Below, piece by piece: positions 39,122 through 48,133 of a stretch of 48,519 nucleotides of DNA (the stretch's first letter is position 1; each line of letters opens with the position of its first letter). The stretch comes from Tateyamaria pelophila (GTDB lineage Bacteria; Pseudomonadota; Alphaproteobacteria; Rhodobacterales; Rhodobacteraceae), in NCBI RefSeq assembly GCF_019966495.1, contig NZ_JAIMIA010000029.1, positions 1 through 48,519 of the forward strand, read 5' to 3'. The translations under genes and the position numbers were made by a program. The notes beneath the pieces were generated by a model. The model was not told the DNA's origin, made no database searches, and worked only from the letters and a program-made list of their open reading frames with translations.

Positions 39122-40434
39122 TCTGCGGCCTCCTTACGTTGTGCGGCTTCGATCCAGGCGTTCAACACGGTGCCTTTGAATTCTCCGTAGGCGCGGTCAA
39201 AGCTCTGGCGGGCGCGTTTCCATGTTTCGCGCGTCATCTGGCGATAGTCCTGTTCATAGACTGACATCTGAAACCGGCCGGACTGTTCGACGGCGCGCGT
39301 CATTTCGATCGGATTCTGGCACACGTCCGCGCCAAACACGTTTCGGAACGCATCCATCATCGCCATGTGCAGCGGGTTGGTGGCCTCGAACCGGGTCATC
39401 AGCAACCGAATGTCCGCAAAACCTTTCGGAAGCTTTATGCCTGCGTCCGCTGCCAAGGCACCGAACCCGTCCGAGATATCCGCCATCGCGTCACCAAGCT
39501 GGCCCAGATAGCTGGTGGTGCTGTCATACTCCCAGTAGCCGGGGCCGGAGGGGATATAGAGGATGTCGGCGGCAAATGCCGCGTTCAGAGACTGGTATCC
39601 GATGGCGGGCGGACAATCGAACAGGATGATATCGTATTGGTCGTCCGGCAATTCGTTCAGGTACCGATCGACACAGCCAAAGAAACTCCATGCCTTGTGG
39701 ATTGCGCGGTACTGGGCCGACGCGAACTCGACGAAGGCAGCATTGGCGCAGGACGGGATGATGTCGATCGTGGGCCAGCACGTGCGCTGGATGAAGTCCT
39801 GAAACCGTTGCGCGCCGATGGAGCGTACGTCTTCGGGCAACTCGTCCGAGGAGGGGTAGGGGCAGTCGTCCGGGTCATCGTAGCCTTCGGTGATCCGGTC
39901 GGCCTCGCGGCACAGGTCACGACACATGACGCCCCAGACCGTGTTCCATTCCTTGACCTCGGTCAGCCCCATGGAGTGGGTGAGCGTCGCCTGCGGGTCA
40001 AAGTCGATAACCAGCACGCGGTAGCCGTCAAGCGCCGCCGCATGAGCGAGGTGTTGCGCCACCACCGTCTTACCCACACCGCCCTTGAAGTTGGACACGG
40101 CCACGCGCATGGCGCGCCCCTTGGGGCGGTCTGGCAGCAGGTTGCGCCCGCGGAACCGGATCCGACGGCGCAGCTCGTTGATCTCGTTCAAGGTGAACCA
40201 GCGTTGACGACCGTCCTCCTGGGTTTCGCCTTGCGGCAGGGACGGGTCTTCGGCCAGTTTCTTGCGCAACGTGTCAGCGGGCACATCGAACATGAACTGG
40301 CTGATCTCCCAGATCGAAAAGGGACGCAGTTCCTTTATCTCGCCGGGAGAAAAGGTTGCCTTGCGCACAGCCGTTTGCTGCGCGAGGCTGCGTTCATTCA
40401 TATTGAGCAGGTCAGCGTGATTTCGCATTTGCAT
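39118..40434 (-). CDS. parA: ParA-family partition ATPase
   Basis: About 438 residues. An N-terminal DNA-binding region (about 35-115, RPFSIWEISQFMFDVPADTL with a MerR-like fold) precedes the deviant Walker A ATPase: SNFKGGVGKTVVAQHLAHAA (about 123-142), IDFDPQATLTHSMGL, and DIILFDCPPAIGY. N-terminally extended ParA proteins of this type autoregulate their operon. The open frame runs to 40611, but ATG at 40434 (or 40428) begins after the repeat-containing region and is more likely. It forms an operon with parB and is divergent from the initiator gene. Confidence 0.88.
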   Translation of the reverse strand: MQMRNHADLLNMNERSLAQQTAVRKATFSPGEIKELRPFSIWEISQFMFDVPADTLRKKLAEDPSLPQGETQEDGRQRWFTLNEINELRRRIRFRGRNLLPDRPKGRAMRVAVSNFKGGVGKTVVAQHLAHAAALDGYRVLVIDFDPQATLTHSMGLTEVKEWNTVWGVMCRDLCREADRITEGYDDPDDCPYPSSDELPEDVRSIGAQRFQDFIQRTCWPTIDIIPSCANAAFVEFASAQYRAIHKAWSFFGCVDRYLNELPDDQYDIILFDCPPAIGYQSLNAAFAADILYIPSGPGYWEYDSTTSYLGQLGDAMADISDGFGALAADAGIKLPKGFADIRLLMTRFEATNPLHMAMMDAFRNVFGADVCQNPIEMTRAVEQSGRFQMSVYEQDYRQMTRETWKRARQSFDRAYGEFKGTVLNAWIEAAQRKEAAE

Positions 40435-40815
40435 TCTCGCGTTTTTGATTTGCCAATTCTGAATAACGGGATTTTGCATATTTCGCAAAAGGAAAAATGG
40501 CCAAACGCCATATATGTTGATAATATGGCGGGACAGCGGCGGCATGCCCTGTCGCAGCGCCGCAACGATATGGTGACACCCAAGGGCTTGATTGCGCATA
40601 TATGGTGTCATGGCAGGGCTTTTAAGGTGACATCACCTGTGTCACCCAATACCTATATACCAAAAATTCTTATTCTTTTTCTAATTCGGGAAATAATCGC
40701 GTCTTTTCGAAAGTGTTGACAGAAGACGGGAATTAAGTCCTAGCTGTGAGCAGGGGAATTAATCCGGCAAGAGATTCGATCCCTGAGGCGAAAGACGGAT
40801 ACAGGATAACCGAGT
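40435..40815. other. Candidate plasmid origin and par operator region
   Basis: The 381-bp spacer between divergent parA and initiator genes is AT-rich (40645-40710) and dense in symmetric motifs: an inverted repeat GCCATAT-N9-ATATGGC near 40508; GGTGACA-like motifs at 40572, 40604, 40626 and 40640, of which 40626-40637 and 40626-40646 form palindromes; and a direct repeat GGGAATTAA at 40728 and 40754. Iteron-like repeats next to an initiator gene suggest the replication origin plus parA operators. Confidence 0.55.
40626..40646. repeat. Inverted repeat GGTGACA-N7-TGTCACC in origin region
   Basis: Perfect 7-bp arms; a nested palindrome GGTGA-CA-TCACC occupies 40626-40637. GGTGACA at 40572 and GGTGTCA at 40604 are further copies of the arm. 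Confidence 0.75.
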
Positions 40816-41499
40816 ATGGACGCGCAACGAATGACGGGGCCCGGGGCAGGGGTCGTTAAATATGATCTTGTCACCAGCCTTTCGGTCGCCGGGCTGAATG
40901 GGCCACCGGTTTTGCAAACCTCGATGATGCGGCTGATTTCCCTGATCACAGCCCGGTACAACTGGACGCAGGATGAGTTATGTGTCGGGCAGCGCGAGAT
41001 GGCGCGCATGTGGTCCGTGAACGAGCGGACCGTGAAACGGGAGGTCAAGCGGCTGACCGAAGCGGGCCTGCTGATTTGCAAGCGGGCAGGGGTCAAGGGG
41101 CGCGTGGCAACGTACCGGCTCAACATACAGCGCATTGTCGAGATGTCGGAGCCGTGCTGGGCCTTGGTCGGTCCGGATTTCGAGGCGCGGATGCAGGCCC
41201 GTCACGGATCGGCTTCGGTGAAGGTTGTGGCCCTGAAGGATTACGCGACATCCCCGGTCAAGACGTCGGACGCCGACACGCCATGGGAGCGAACGCTGCA
41301 GCGCTTGTCCGAGACGGACCCGTCGGTGTTTCAGTCCTGGTTTGCCAAGGTGGGGTTTTGCAGCTTTGATGCGGGCACGTTGCAGCTGACCGTGCCGACC
41401 CGGTTTTCGGAGCGGTACATCGCGACGCATCTGATGGGGCCGCTGACCGGCGCGGCGGAACAGGAATTCGGGGCGATCCACAAGGTGGTTTTCGTCTGA
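40816..41499 (+). CDS. DnaA-like plasmid replication initiator
   Basis: A 227-residue protein. The N-terminal half is a winged helix (about 35-100) with [20 protein letters not shown]. The C-terminal part (about 155-225) resembles DnaA domain [21 protein letters not shown], then [14 protein letters not shown]. The AAA+ domain of chromosomal DnaA is absent. DnaA-like initiators with linked parAB define a replicon type described in Rhodobacterales. It is transcribed away from parA across the candidate origin. I infer it to be the replicase of this plasmid. Confidence 0.82.
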   Translation: MDAQRMTGPGAGVVKYDLVTSLSVAGLNGPPVLQTSMMRLISLITARYNWTQDELCVGQREMARMWSVNERTVKREVKRLTEAGLLICKRAGVKGRVATYRLNIQRIVEMSEPCWALVGPDFEARMQARHGSASVKVVALKDYATSPVKTSDADTPWERTLQRLSETDPSVFQSWFAKVGFCSFDAGTLQLTVPTRFSERYIATHLMGPLTGAAEQEFGAIHKVVFV

Positions 41500-41560
41500 T
41501 GGGCGACATCCGGGTCCGCACGCGTTGGCAGCGACCCGGAGCGTGGCGAAGGGGAGTGAC

Positions 41561-42658
41561 ATGACAAGGATATCCGCAATCGAGACCCGGCTGTTTCACA
41601 TCCCGTTGGCAGAAGTGCTGGTGGATGCCAAGCATGGGGATCATTATTTCTTTGAGCTGATCACCGCGACGGTCCGGCTGGAGGATGGGTCGGAGGGCAC
41701 GGGCTATTCCTATACCGGTGGCAAGGGCGGCCATGCGATCAAGGCGATGATCGAACATGATCTGACCCCGTTTCTGCTGGGGCAGCGCAGCACGAACGTC
41801 GAGGCGCTTTATGAGGCGATGCAGTGGCATGTGCATTACGTGGCGCGGGGCGGTATCGCGTCGTTTGCGATCTCGGCGGTTGATATCGCGATGTGGGATC
41901 TGCGCGGCAAGCAGAGTGGGCAGCCGTTATGGAAAATGGCGGGGGGTGCTGCGCAATCGTGCAAGGCCTATTGCGGTGGGATCGATTTGGGATTTGACCT
42001 GCCCAAGCTGCTGGCGTCGGTGCAGGGCTATCTGGATCGCGGCTTTAACGGGGTAAAGATCAAGATCGGTCAGCCGACACTGGAGGAAGACATCGCGCGC
42101 ATCACGGCGGTGCGGGACCTCATCGGGCCTAAAATCGCGTTTATGGTCGATGCCAATTACTCGATGACTGTGGAGGAGGCGATCACGGCAGCCGATGCGT
42201 TCAAGCCCTTCGATCTGCTCTGGTTCGAAGAGCCGACGATCCCGGATGACTATGCGGGCTATGGCCGGATTGCGGATGCGACGGGGATGCCGTTGGCGAT
42301 GGGCGAGAACCTGCACACGATCCATGAGTTCGAATATGCCTTTGCGCAGGCCAGGCTGAGCTATATCCAGCCCGACGCGTCGAATTGCGGGGGCATCACG
42401 GGGTTCTTGCAGGTGGCGGAACTGGCGCAGCAGCACGGTGTGCCCGTCTGCAGTCACGGAATGCAGGAACTGCATGTCAGTCTGGTGTCGGGCCGCCCCA
42501 ACGCGGGATGGATCGAAGTGCATTCCTTTCCCATCGACACCTACACGACACGGCCCCTGGTCGTGCAAAACCATCTGGCCATTGCGCCGGATGCGCCGGG
42601 GATCGGTGTGACATTTGACTGGTCAAAACTTGAGGCCGCCGACCTGCTCACGCAATAG
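41561..42658 (+). CDS. Mandelate racemase/muconate lactonizing enzyme family protein
   Basis: A 365-residue enolase-superfamily enzyme. The N-terminal capping domain ends near 130. The barrel has the Lys-x-Lys base motif GVKIKIGQP (about 165), metal ligands Asp in MVDANYS (about 196), Glu in WFEEPTIP (about 222) and Glu in GENLHT (about 248), and the catalytic His in CSHGMQELH (about 299). This is the mandelate racemase subgroup set (KxK and His), acting on an acid-sugar or hydroxy-acid substrate not identifiable here. ATG at 41561 follows GGGGAG. Confidence 0.88.
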   Translation: MTRISAIETRLFHIPLAEVLVDAKHGDHYFFELITATVRLEDGSEGTGYSYTGGKGGHAIKAMIEHDLTPFLLGQRSTNVEALYEAMQWHVHYVARGGIASFAISAVDIAMWDLRGKQSGQPLWKMAGGAAQSCKAYCGGIDLGFDLPKLLASVQGYLDRGFNGVKIKIGQPTLEEDIARITAVRDLIGPKIAFMVDANYSMTVEEAITAADAFKPFDLLWFEEPTIPDDYAGYGRIADATGMPLAMGENLHTIHEFEYAFAQARLSYIQPDASNCGGITGFLQVAELAQQHGVPVCSHGMQELHVSLVSGRPNAGWIEVHSFPIDTYTTRPLVVQNHLAIAPDAPGIGVTFDWSKLEAADLLTQ

Positions 42659-42692
42659 GGGGCAAGCTTGTAGGTCACCATGCGGACCAAGG

Positions 42693-42727
42693 GGCCATGT
42701 GCATGGGAAACGCCCGTTGGCCTTTTT
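42693..42727 (+). terminator. Possible rho-independent terminator
   Basis: Short arms GGCCA and TGGCC followed by TTTTT, in the 99-bp gap between two convergent genes. The loop is long, so this is tentative. Confidence 0.3.
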
Positions 42728-42757
42728 GATGCCTGCCGCGGCAGAACGTGTTGGCGC

Positions 42758-43369
42758 TCAGCTTTTCCTTTTCGATGGCTTTAGTTGTGCGTAGTCCATG
42801 ACGAGCCCGATTTGCTGTATGAAGAAGACAAAAATCACAATCGGCATTGCAAAGGTTTCAAAAAGCACCCAAAATTTTTCGGATTGTGTGCGCCAGACCA
42901 GTTCATTTGCGCCTGCTGACAGAAAAAAGAGGACCGTCACGCGTTTGGTGAGGATCATCCAACCCTTTGGTTTCAAAGGAACCATGTCTTCCATGATGTA
43001 TTTCAGCCAGGATTGCCCCCTCAGAATACCGATGCTGAGGATAAGACCGAGGCTCAGGTAAATCGCCGTTGGCTTCATCTTGAACAGTCGGGGGTCGTTC
43101 ATCCAAATGCTGAGCCCTCCGAAGACAAGAACCATAACTGCTGTTGCGACCTGTATCCGGACGATTTTGCCCGAAAGCCACCAGAGGGCGGCAATCGCGG
43201 CAAGGAAGATCGGGATGAACACTGCGGTGACCGCCACGAAACCGCCATATTCGGTGCCGGCGATCAGATAGGTTTCGTTCCGGAAGATCAGATAGGCCAG
43301 TACGAATCCTATCGTCGGACCGAACTCCAACGCTGTTTTTATCCAGAAATACAGTGGCTTGGTTGTCAT
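42758..43369 (-). CDS. Septation protein A-like inner membrane protein (IspZ/YciB family)
   Basis: A 203-residue protein with five or six membrane helices. Typical start TKPLYFWIKTALEFGPTIGF, a conserved ALEFGP motif near residue 13, LSLGLILSIG, and WMILTKRVTVLFFLSAGANE with a later conserved region FETFAMPIVIFVFF. Family members affect cell-envelope maintenance or septation, but the mechanism is unclear. The frame opens 28 codons upstream, but ATG at 43369 fits the family. Confidence 0.85.
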   Translation of the reverse strand: MTTKPLYFWIKTALEFGPTIGFVLAYLIFRNETYLIAGTEYGGFVAVTAVFIPIFLAAIAALWWLSGKIVRIQVATAVMVLVFGGLSIWMNDPRLFKMKPTAIYLSLGLILSIGILRGQSWLKYIMEDMVPLKPKGWMILTKRVTVLFFLSAGANELVWRTQSEKFWVLFETFAMPIVIFVFFIQQIGLVMDYAQLKPSKRKS

Positions 43370-43504
43370 GATTCCTGGCCTTCCGGTTCGTGTTCCTTGC
43401 GAACGAAGAAACGGGTCGGTCATTGCGTGCGCAGACTTCGAATGTGTGGTCATGAACCGTCATTTGATCGTTTCGCGCCCCGATGTTGCACCAGCGGCCG
43501 TCCG

Positions 43505-45175
43505 CTATCCTGCGTCGTTGTTGCACCCGTCCCGGAGCCCGCCGTTGCAATGGGCCTTGAGCCGTTCGGTGTCTTCCGCGGTCCAGCCCTCGGGCGCTGT
43601 GACCTCGATCCATGGGGCGATGTAATCATGCGCAAAATACGCGTGACCGTGGCCCGGCGGGGTGCCGAATGACAGGGCCATGTCCAGCGCCAGTTGGAAT
43701 TGGGTGACGAAGGGGATGAAGATCAGGTGTTTGGAGACATCCGGGGCAGGGGGGTCATTCATCCAGGGCGGTGCACGCCAGATTGACTGTGGATCATAGA
43801 ACACGATCGGGTCGCTGGAATATTGCAGGAACACGATCCGCATCGTTCCCCAGTTTGCTTCCGCTTGGGAGGCGTCTGCAAAATGCGACGCGTAGCGCAC
43901 CAGAGAGCCGTCGCCGATGGTCGGCAGCACCCATGGGCTGCCCGGCGTGCGCTTGTTCTGGATGCGTTGCCACAGGCCGGACGGGAAAGGGGGGCCAGCC
44001 CAGAACGCGCCATTGATCGGATCATCAAGCAGGCGGAACAGGTTGGTTGCATGCATCGACGACCAGGCCCCAAGGCTGAGCCCGTGGACATAGAGCCGCG
44101 GGCGGCTGTCCTTGGGGAGGGTTTTCCAGTGTTCATGCACCGCTTCGAGCAAGGCGGTCGCCTGTTCCAGCCCGGTGCGGGTTTCCAGGATCAATGCGAG
44201 CGGGGACTGGAGATAGGAATATTGCACGCTCACCGTAGCGATGTCGCCGTTGTGGATATATTCGATCGGGTCATGCGAGCCGGGGTCCATCCAGCCGGTC
44301 CCTGTCGGGCTTGTCACGATCAGCACCTTGCGGTCAAAGGCGTTGAGCCGCTTGAGCTCCGCCAGTGCAAGCTGCGCCCGGTCCTCGGGTGTTTCCCCGT
44401 CTGCACGGCCGACATAGACCCGTATCGGGTCCAGCGCGGGCCTGCCGGAAAAGGCGGAGATCGCTGCGGCGTCCGGCCCGTCCAACACAAAATTCCGGCC
44501 AGGCTGCCCCATCGCAGCCCAGTCGATCAAGGAAGCTGCGGACCCGGCCTGGTTTGGTTGTGTCGGCAGGGGCGGGGCGGTGTCGAAAAGCTCCTGCGCG
44601 GCTTCATAGCTGGCGTCGAGGGATTGGAAGATGTGATCAAAGACGCCGTCGCGTGTCACCACGAACAGGATCACCGCCACGGTCACGACGCCGAACACGT
44701 TGGCACGCCGTTCGGGCATGATCCGGTTCAACTTGCTCCGTACAAAGCGGAAGAAGGCCGCGATCAGGGCCCCGCCCAGCAGGGCGACCGCGAAAGTGCC
44801 GGTGGCGATCGAGACGATTTTGACAAGGTGCAGCGCGTCGGTGGGTTCCAGCCCCATTTTGCCGCGCAACTCGTTTTGCCATTCCAGGCTGGAGGTCATT
44901 GTCCATCCGGCGAAGGCCAGCACGGCACTACCCATCACGAGCCGAAACGCGAGCGCCAGTTTCCCTTGGAGATGGGGCAAATCGGCCGCCTTCCAGAACA
45001 GCCCGACGATCTGACCGACGAGGTACCCCACGCCAATGACGATCCCGCCCAAGACGCCCTGTACAACTGGACCGCGCGGGATCAGCGACGGCGTCAGGGA
45101 GGCGGCGAAGAACAAAAGGCCCAGCATGAGGCAGGGCACGGAGAAGTTACGGACCAGGGAGCGTAAGATGGGCAT
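43505..45175 (-). CDS. Alpha/beta-hydrolase with membrane N-terminal domain
   Basis: A 556-residue protein. The first ~200 residues contain about four membrane helices (VPCLMLGLLFFAASLTPSLI and others), the abhydrolase_9_N type. The second half (about 250-540) is a periplasmic- or membrane-facing alpha/beta-hydrolase domain with IRVYVGRADGETPEDRAQLA, LIVTSPTGTGWMDP, the nucleophile elbow YVHGLSLGAWSS (G-x-S-x-G, about 367) and GHGHAYFAHDYI, which supplies the catalytic His. Substrate unknown. Start ATG at 45175; the frame extends 20 codons further. Confidence 0.85.
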   Translation of the reverse strand: MPILRSLVRNFSVPCLMLGLLFFAASLTPSLIPRGPVVQGVLGGIVIGVGYLVGQIVGLFWKAADLPHLQGKLALAFRLVMGSAVLAFAGWTMTSSLEWQNELRGKMGLEPTDALHLVKIVSIATGTFAVALLGGALIAAFFRFVRSKLNRIMPERRANVFGVVTVAVILFVVTRDGVFDHIFQSLDASYEAAQELFDTAPPLPTQPNQAGSAASLIDWAAMGQPGRNFVLDGPDAAAISAFSGRPALDPIRVYVGRADGETPEDRAQLALAELKRLNAFDRKVLIVTSPTGTGWMDPGSHDPIEYIHNGDIATVSVQYSYLQSPLALILETRTGLEQATALLEAVHEHWKTLPKDSRPRLYVHGLSLGAWSSMHATNLFRLLDDPINGAFWAGPPFPSGLWQRIQNKRTPGSPWVLPTIGDGSLVRYASHFADASQAEANWGTMRIVFLQYSSDPIVFYDPQSIWRAPPWMNDPPAPDVSKHLIFIPFVTQFQLALDMALSFGTPPGHGHAYFAHDYIAPWIEVTAPEGWTAEDTERLKAHCNGGLRDGCNNDAG

Positions 45176-45536
45176 TACAGGTGTCCTCGCATCGGTATCC
45201 GGGCCATGGCAGCCGGAAAGGAGCGCGGGGCGCATGCGGTCTTGGGATCGGTCGGTGCAGACACTGTGGCAGGTTCCGTTTGTCGTTGAATCGCGGCGTT
45301 CATGTTGCCGACCCTAGCCGAAGATAGCCAGAAGTCACGCAGTCGCATGGGGTGATTTTGCGCGCGGCCGCATTTAATCTGCAAGTCAGGGCGGTTTGTC
45401 CGACTGTCGCCTCTGTTTTCGGCCTGTGACGGGTACAGATGTTGCGCGGTCCTTGAACAATCTGCCCGGCTTTGTAGGGTATCGAAATTGCCGCCCGGTT
45501 GTACTGCCCGCAGGCCCCAAGGAGTAAGACCTGAAC
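45176..45536. other. Divergent intergenic region
   Basis: Between the hydrolase and PpiC genes. It must hold two promoters, but I see no clear consensus elements, repeats or small genes. Confidence 0.5.
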
Positions 45537-46370
45537 ATGCTGAAACAGATTGTGCGTCAACCGATTATGCACTTTTTTCTCATCGGGTTGGGCTTTTTTG
45601 GCCTGTTTTCGCTGACGAATGATCCCGTGCCGGAAGCGGGCGTGCCGACCATCGTCGTGTCGGAACAGGATGCAACCTGGCTTGCCAGTCAGTTCGAGGC
45701 GACCTGGCGCAGGCCGCCTTCGGAGGCCGAGCTGAATGGTTTGATCGACAGCTTTGTGCGTGAGGATATCTATGTGCGCGAAGCGTTGGCCCTGGGACTG
45801 GATCAGGGCGATGCGGTCGTGCGGCGGCGGTTGAGCCAAAAGATGGAGTTTCTGACGGAAGCGAGCGCGGAGGCGGCCAATCCGACCGATGACGTCCTGA
45901 GGGCCTATCAGGCGGCGCATCCGGACAAATATGCGCTGGCGCCGCGCATCGCGTTCAGCCAGATCCTGTTGCCGCAATCAGACGAGGGGACCGTCGCGGC
46001 GGTTCTGGCAGACCTGGCTGCGGGGGCTGACTCACAAACCCTTGGGCAGAGGACACTGTTGCCGCATCAATTTCCGCTGAGCGTTCCGCAGATTGTGGAT
46101 CGGACATTCGGGGAGGGCTTTTTTGATCGGGTGTCAGGGCTGGATGAAGGGCAATGGGCCGGTCCCGTGGTGTCCGGCTATGGGCCGCATGTCGTGCGGT
46201 TGGAGCGCGTCGAAGCGGGGTCTCTGTTGCCCTTTGAGGCCGCGCGCGATCAGATCGAGGTCGACTGGCGGGCGGAACAGGCCCGGATGCTGCGCGAAGA
46301 ACGGTTCGAGGCCCTGAAGGATCAGTACACAATCGAGCGCCCGGATCCGGCGGCGGTCTTGTCGCAATGA
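45537..46370 (+). CDS. PpiC-type peptidyl-prolyl cis-trans isomerase, membrane-anchored
   Basis: A 277-residue protein with a single N-terminal membrane helix (MHFFLIGLGFFGLFSLTN, about 11-28), a helical SurA/PrsA-like region (35-130, VREDIYVREALALGLDQGD) and a parvulin-like domain (about 130-240, RIAFSQILLP and GLDEGQWAGPVVSGYGPHVV). The typical LGW motif seems weak, so isomerase activity is unproven; a chaperone role in the periplasm is plausible. It overlaps the HupE/UreJ gene by 4 nt, so the two are co-translated. Confidence 0.85.
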   Translation: MLKQIVRQPIMHFFLIGLGFFGLFSLTNDPVPEAGVPTIVVSEQDATWLASQFEATWRRPPSEAELNGLIDSFVREDIYVREALALGLDQGDAVVRRRLSQKMEFLTEASAEAANPTDDVLRAYQAAHPDKYALAPRIAFSQILLPQSDEGTVAAVLADLAAGADSQTLGQRTLLPHQFPLSVPQIVDRTFGEGFFDRVSGLDEGQWAGPVVSGYGPHVVRLERVEAGSLLPFEAARDQIEVDWRAEQARMLREERFEALKDQYTIERPDPAAVLSQ

Positions 46371-47386
46371 AAGTCGCCGTCCTTCTGATTGCCATGATCC
46401 TTCAGGTGTTCGGGGCGGTCCCGGCGCAGTCCCATGCGTTGGAACCCGGCTACCTTGAAATCAGCCCGCTTGAGAACGGGCAGTGGCGCATCACCTGGCG
46501 CAAGCCGCAAGTGAACGGCCAGCCCATGGGCATCGACGCGGAATTGCCCGAAGCCTGCACGCCGCGCCGGGGACCCGATCCGCGGTTTGACGGGCGTGCC
46601 TTTGTAAGCGGCTGGATCGCGACCTGTGATGCGCCGTTTTCCAGCGGCGCGGTGTTTATCGACGGCTTGTCCAATACCGCGACCGATGTGCTCGTGCGCT
46701 ATACGTCCAGCCCGGAGATCTGGGCGCAGACCTTTCGCCTGACCCCGGACATGCCGTCGATCGTGCTGCCCGACGCGCCGACGGGGTGGAGCATTTCGTC
46801 CAGCTATTTCAAGCTTGGGGTCGATCATATTCTGGGCGGCATTGACCACCTGTTGTTTGTCTTCGCGTTGCTGTTGCTGATCCCGGATATCCGGCGATTG
46901 ATCTGGGCGATCACGGCCTTCACCGTGGCCCACAGCATTACGCTCGTGACGGCCGCCTTGGGTTTCTTGACGTTGCCCACGCCGCCGGTCGAGGCTGTCA
47001 TCGCCTTGTCCATCGTCTTTCTTGCGGCCGAAATTCTGGCCCGGAAGGAAGGCGCGGACAGTCTGATGGAGCGCGCGCCGTGGATTGTGGCCTTTGCCTT
47101 CGGCCTGTTGCACGGTTTGGGTTTTGCCAGCGCCCTGCGCGAGATTGGTTTGCCCGAGGTGGACATTCCGCTGGCGCTTTTGACCTTCAATCTGGGGGTC
47201 GAGGCCGGGCAGTTGATGTTTGTTGCCTTTGTTTCAGCCGCTGCCGTGATCTTCCGCCGTCTGGCCCCTGATGTTTTTACGGCGCAACTGCGGCCGGGTG
47301 CGCCGGGCCTTGTTACCGCGGCCTACGGCATTGGGTCCATCGCGGCGTTCTGGACGATCGAGCGGGTAGTGCAGTTCGTCATCTGA
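46367..47386 (+). CDS. HupE/UreJ family membrane protein
   Basis: A 339-residue protein with a signal peptide (MKVAVLLIAMILQVFGAVPA), a soluble periplasmic part (25-130) and a C-terminal HupE/UreJ domain of six helices. The motif GVDHILGGIDHLLFVFALLL with its repeated His-Ile/Leu and Asp-His is characteristic of nickel-related transporters, and further helices show HSITLVTAALGF and FGLLHGLGFASAL. No hydrogenase or urease genes are nearby, so nickel import is only a possibility. It is linked to the PpiC isomerase. Confidence 0.86.
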   Translation: MKVAVLLIAMILQVFGAVPAQSHALEPGYLEISPLENGQWRITWRKPQVNGQPMGIDAELPEACTPRRGPDPRFDGRAFVSGWIATCDAPFSSGAVFIDGLSNTATDVLVRYTSSPEIWAQTFRLTPDMPSIVLPDAPTGWSISSSYFKLGVDHILGGIDHLLFVFALLLLIPDIRRLIWAITAFTVAHSITLVTAALGFLTLPTPPVEAVIALSIVFLAAEILARKEGADSLMERAPWIVAFAFGLLHGLGFASALREIGLPEVDIPLALLTFNLGVEAGQLMFVAFVSAAAVIFRRLAPDVFTAQLRPGAPGLVTAAYGIGSIAAFWTIERVVQFVI

Positions 47387-47446
47387 GCGCGTCACTTGCT
47401 CTGATCCTGTGCGGGGCCTGTGACGCAACGCATGTACTTCAGCGTC

Positions 47447-48133
47447 TCAGGCCAGCCATGTCCGGTAATCGCTGACCAGCAGATGCGTGGGGTCGACGTC
47501 TTCTTCGATGTCGGCAAAACGGCCGATGGGCTCGCGAAAGATATTGTCGGTTTCGTCGTCGTTGACGGTACTGACCTCGCCGATCAGAACATCGCCGCCC
47601 TCGCCCCAGAAGGCGTGCCAGTCGCCGGGCATCAAGGTCACACTTTCACCGGGGGCGAGCTTCAGCTTGTCGCCGGGGGCGTACTCGCGTTTGAGCCCGT
47701 CACACCAGACGGTGCCGCCCGCATCTTCGGCAAAGTTTCCGTCGGCATCAGACCCGAATAATTCGATGACCAGCGTGGCGCCGCCACGGTTGATGATGTC
47801 TTCGGCCTTGATGACGTGGGTGTGCATGGGAGAGAGCTGATCCTGGCGGGAAATGAGCAGCTTTTCCGCGTAACACATGCCGCCGCCGCGTTGCAGATCG
47901 GCCAGTCGCCCATTGCGCAGGGTAAACAGGAACAAGCCCAGCTTGTCAAAGTCGCCCTTGCCGTAATCCGTAATATCCCAGCCGTTGCGGGCGTTGATCA
48001 CCTCTGCGGCCTCGACCTTGCGCGCGCTGAATTCCTGGGGTGTCCAGTAGGCCCAGGGCGGCAGGGTGAAGCCATGGGCGCGGATCATCTCGTCCGCTTG
48101 CGTCATGATGTCGTTGATACGGGACCGTTTCAT
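47447..48133 (-). CDS. D-lyxose isomerase-like protein
   Basis: A 228-residue cupin-fold sugar isomerase of the D-lyxose ketol-isomerase family (D-lyxose to D-xylulose, also mannose/fructose). The metal-binding residues are visible: His-x-His in LSPMHTHVIKAEDI (about 103-105) with Glu in the same segment, and His in MPGDWHAFWGEGGD (about 172). An N-terminal helical arm (1-60) is typical of this family. No partner sugar transporter or kinase is in the window. Confidence 0.87.
   Translation of the reverse strand: MKRSRINDIMTQADEMIRAHGFTLPPWAYWTPQEFSARKVEAAEVINARNGWDITDYGKGDFDKLGLFLFTLRNGRLADLQRGGGMCYAEKLLISRQDQLSPMHTHVIKAEDIINRGGATLVIELFGSDADGNFAEDAGGTVWCDGLKREYAPGDKLKLAPGESVTLMPGDWHAFWGEGGDVLIGEVSTVNDDETDNIFREPIGRFADIEEDVDPTHLLVSDYRTWLA

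Noticed and set aside
39367-40719. Plus-strand frame of 450 codons opposite parA
   Set aside because: It is antisense to parA, which has clear Walker motifs; long antisense frames are common in GC-rich DNA.
43823-45166. Plus-strand frame of 447 codons opposite the alpha/beta-hydrolase
   Set aside because: Rich in His, Gln, Arg and Gly without domain pattern; an antisense shadow of the hydrolase gene.
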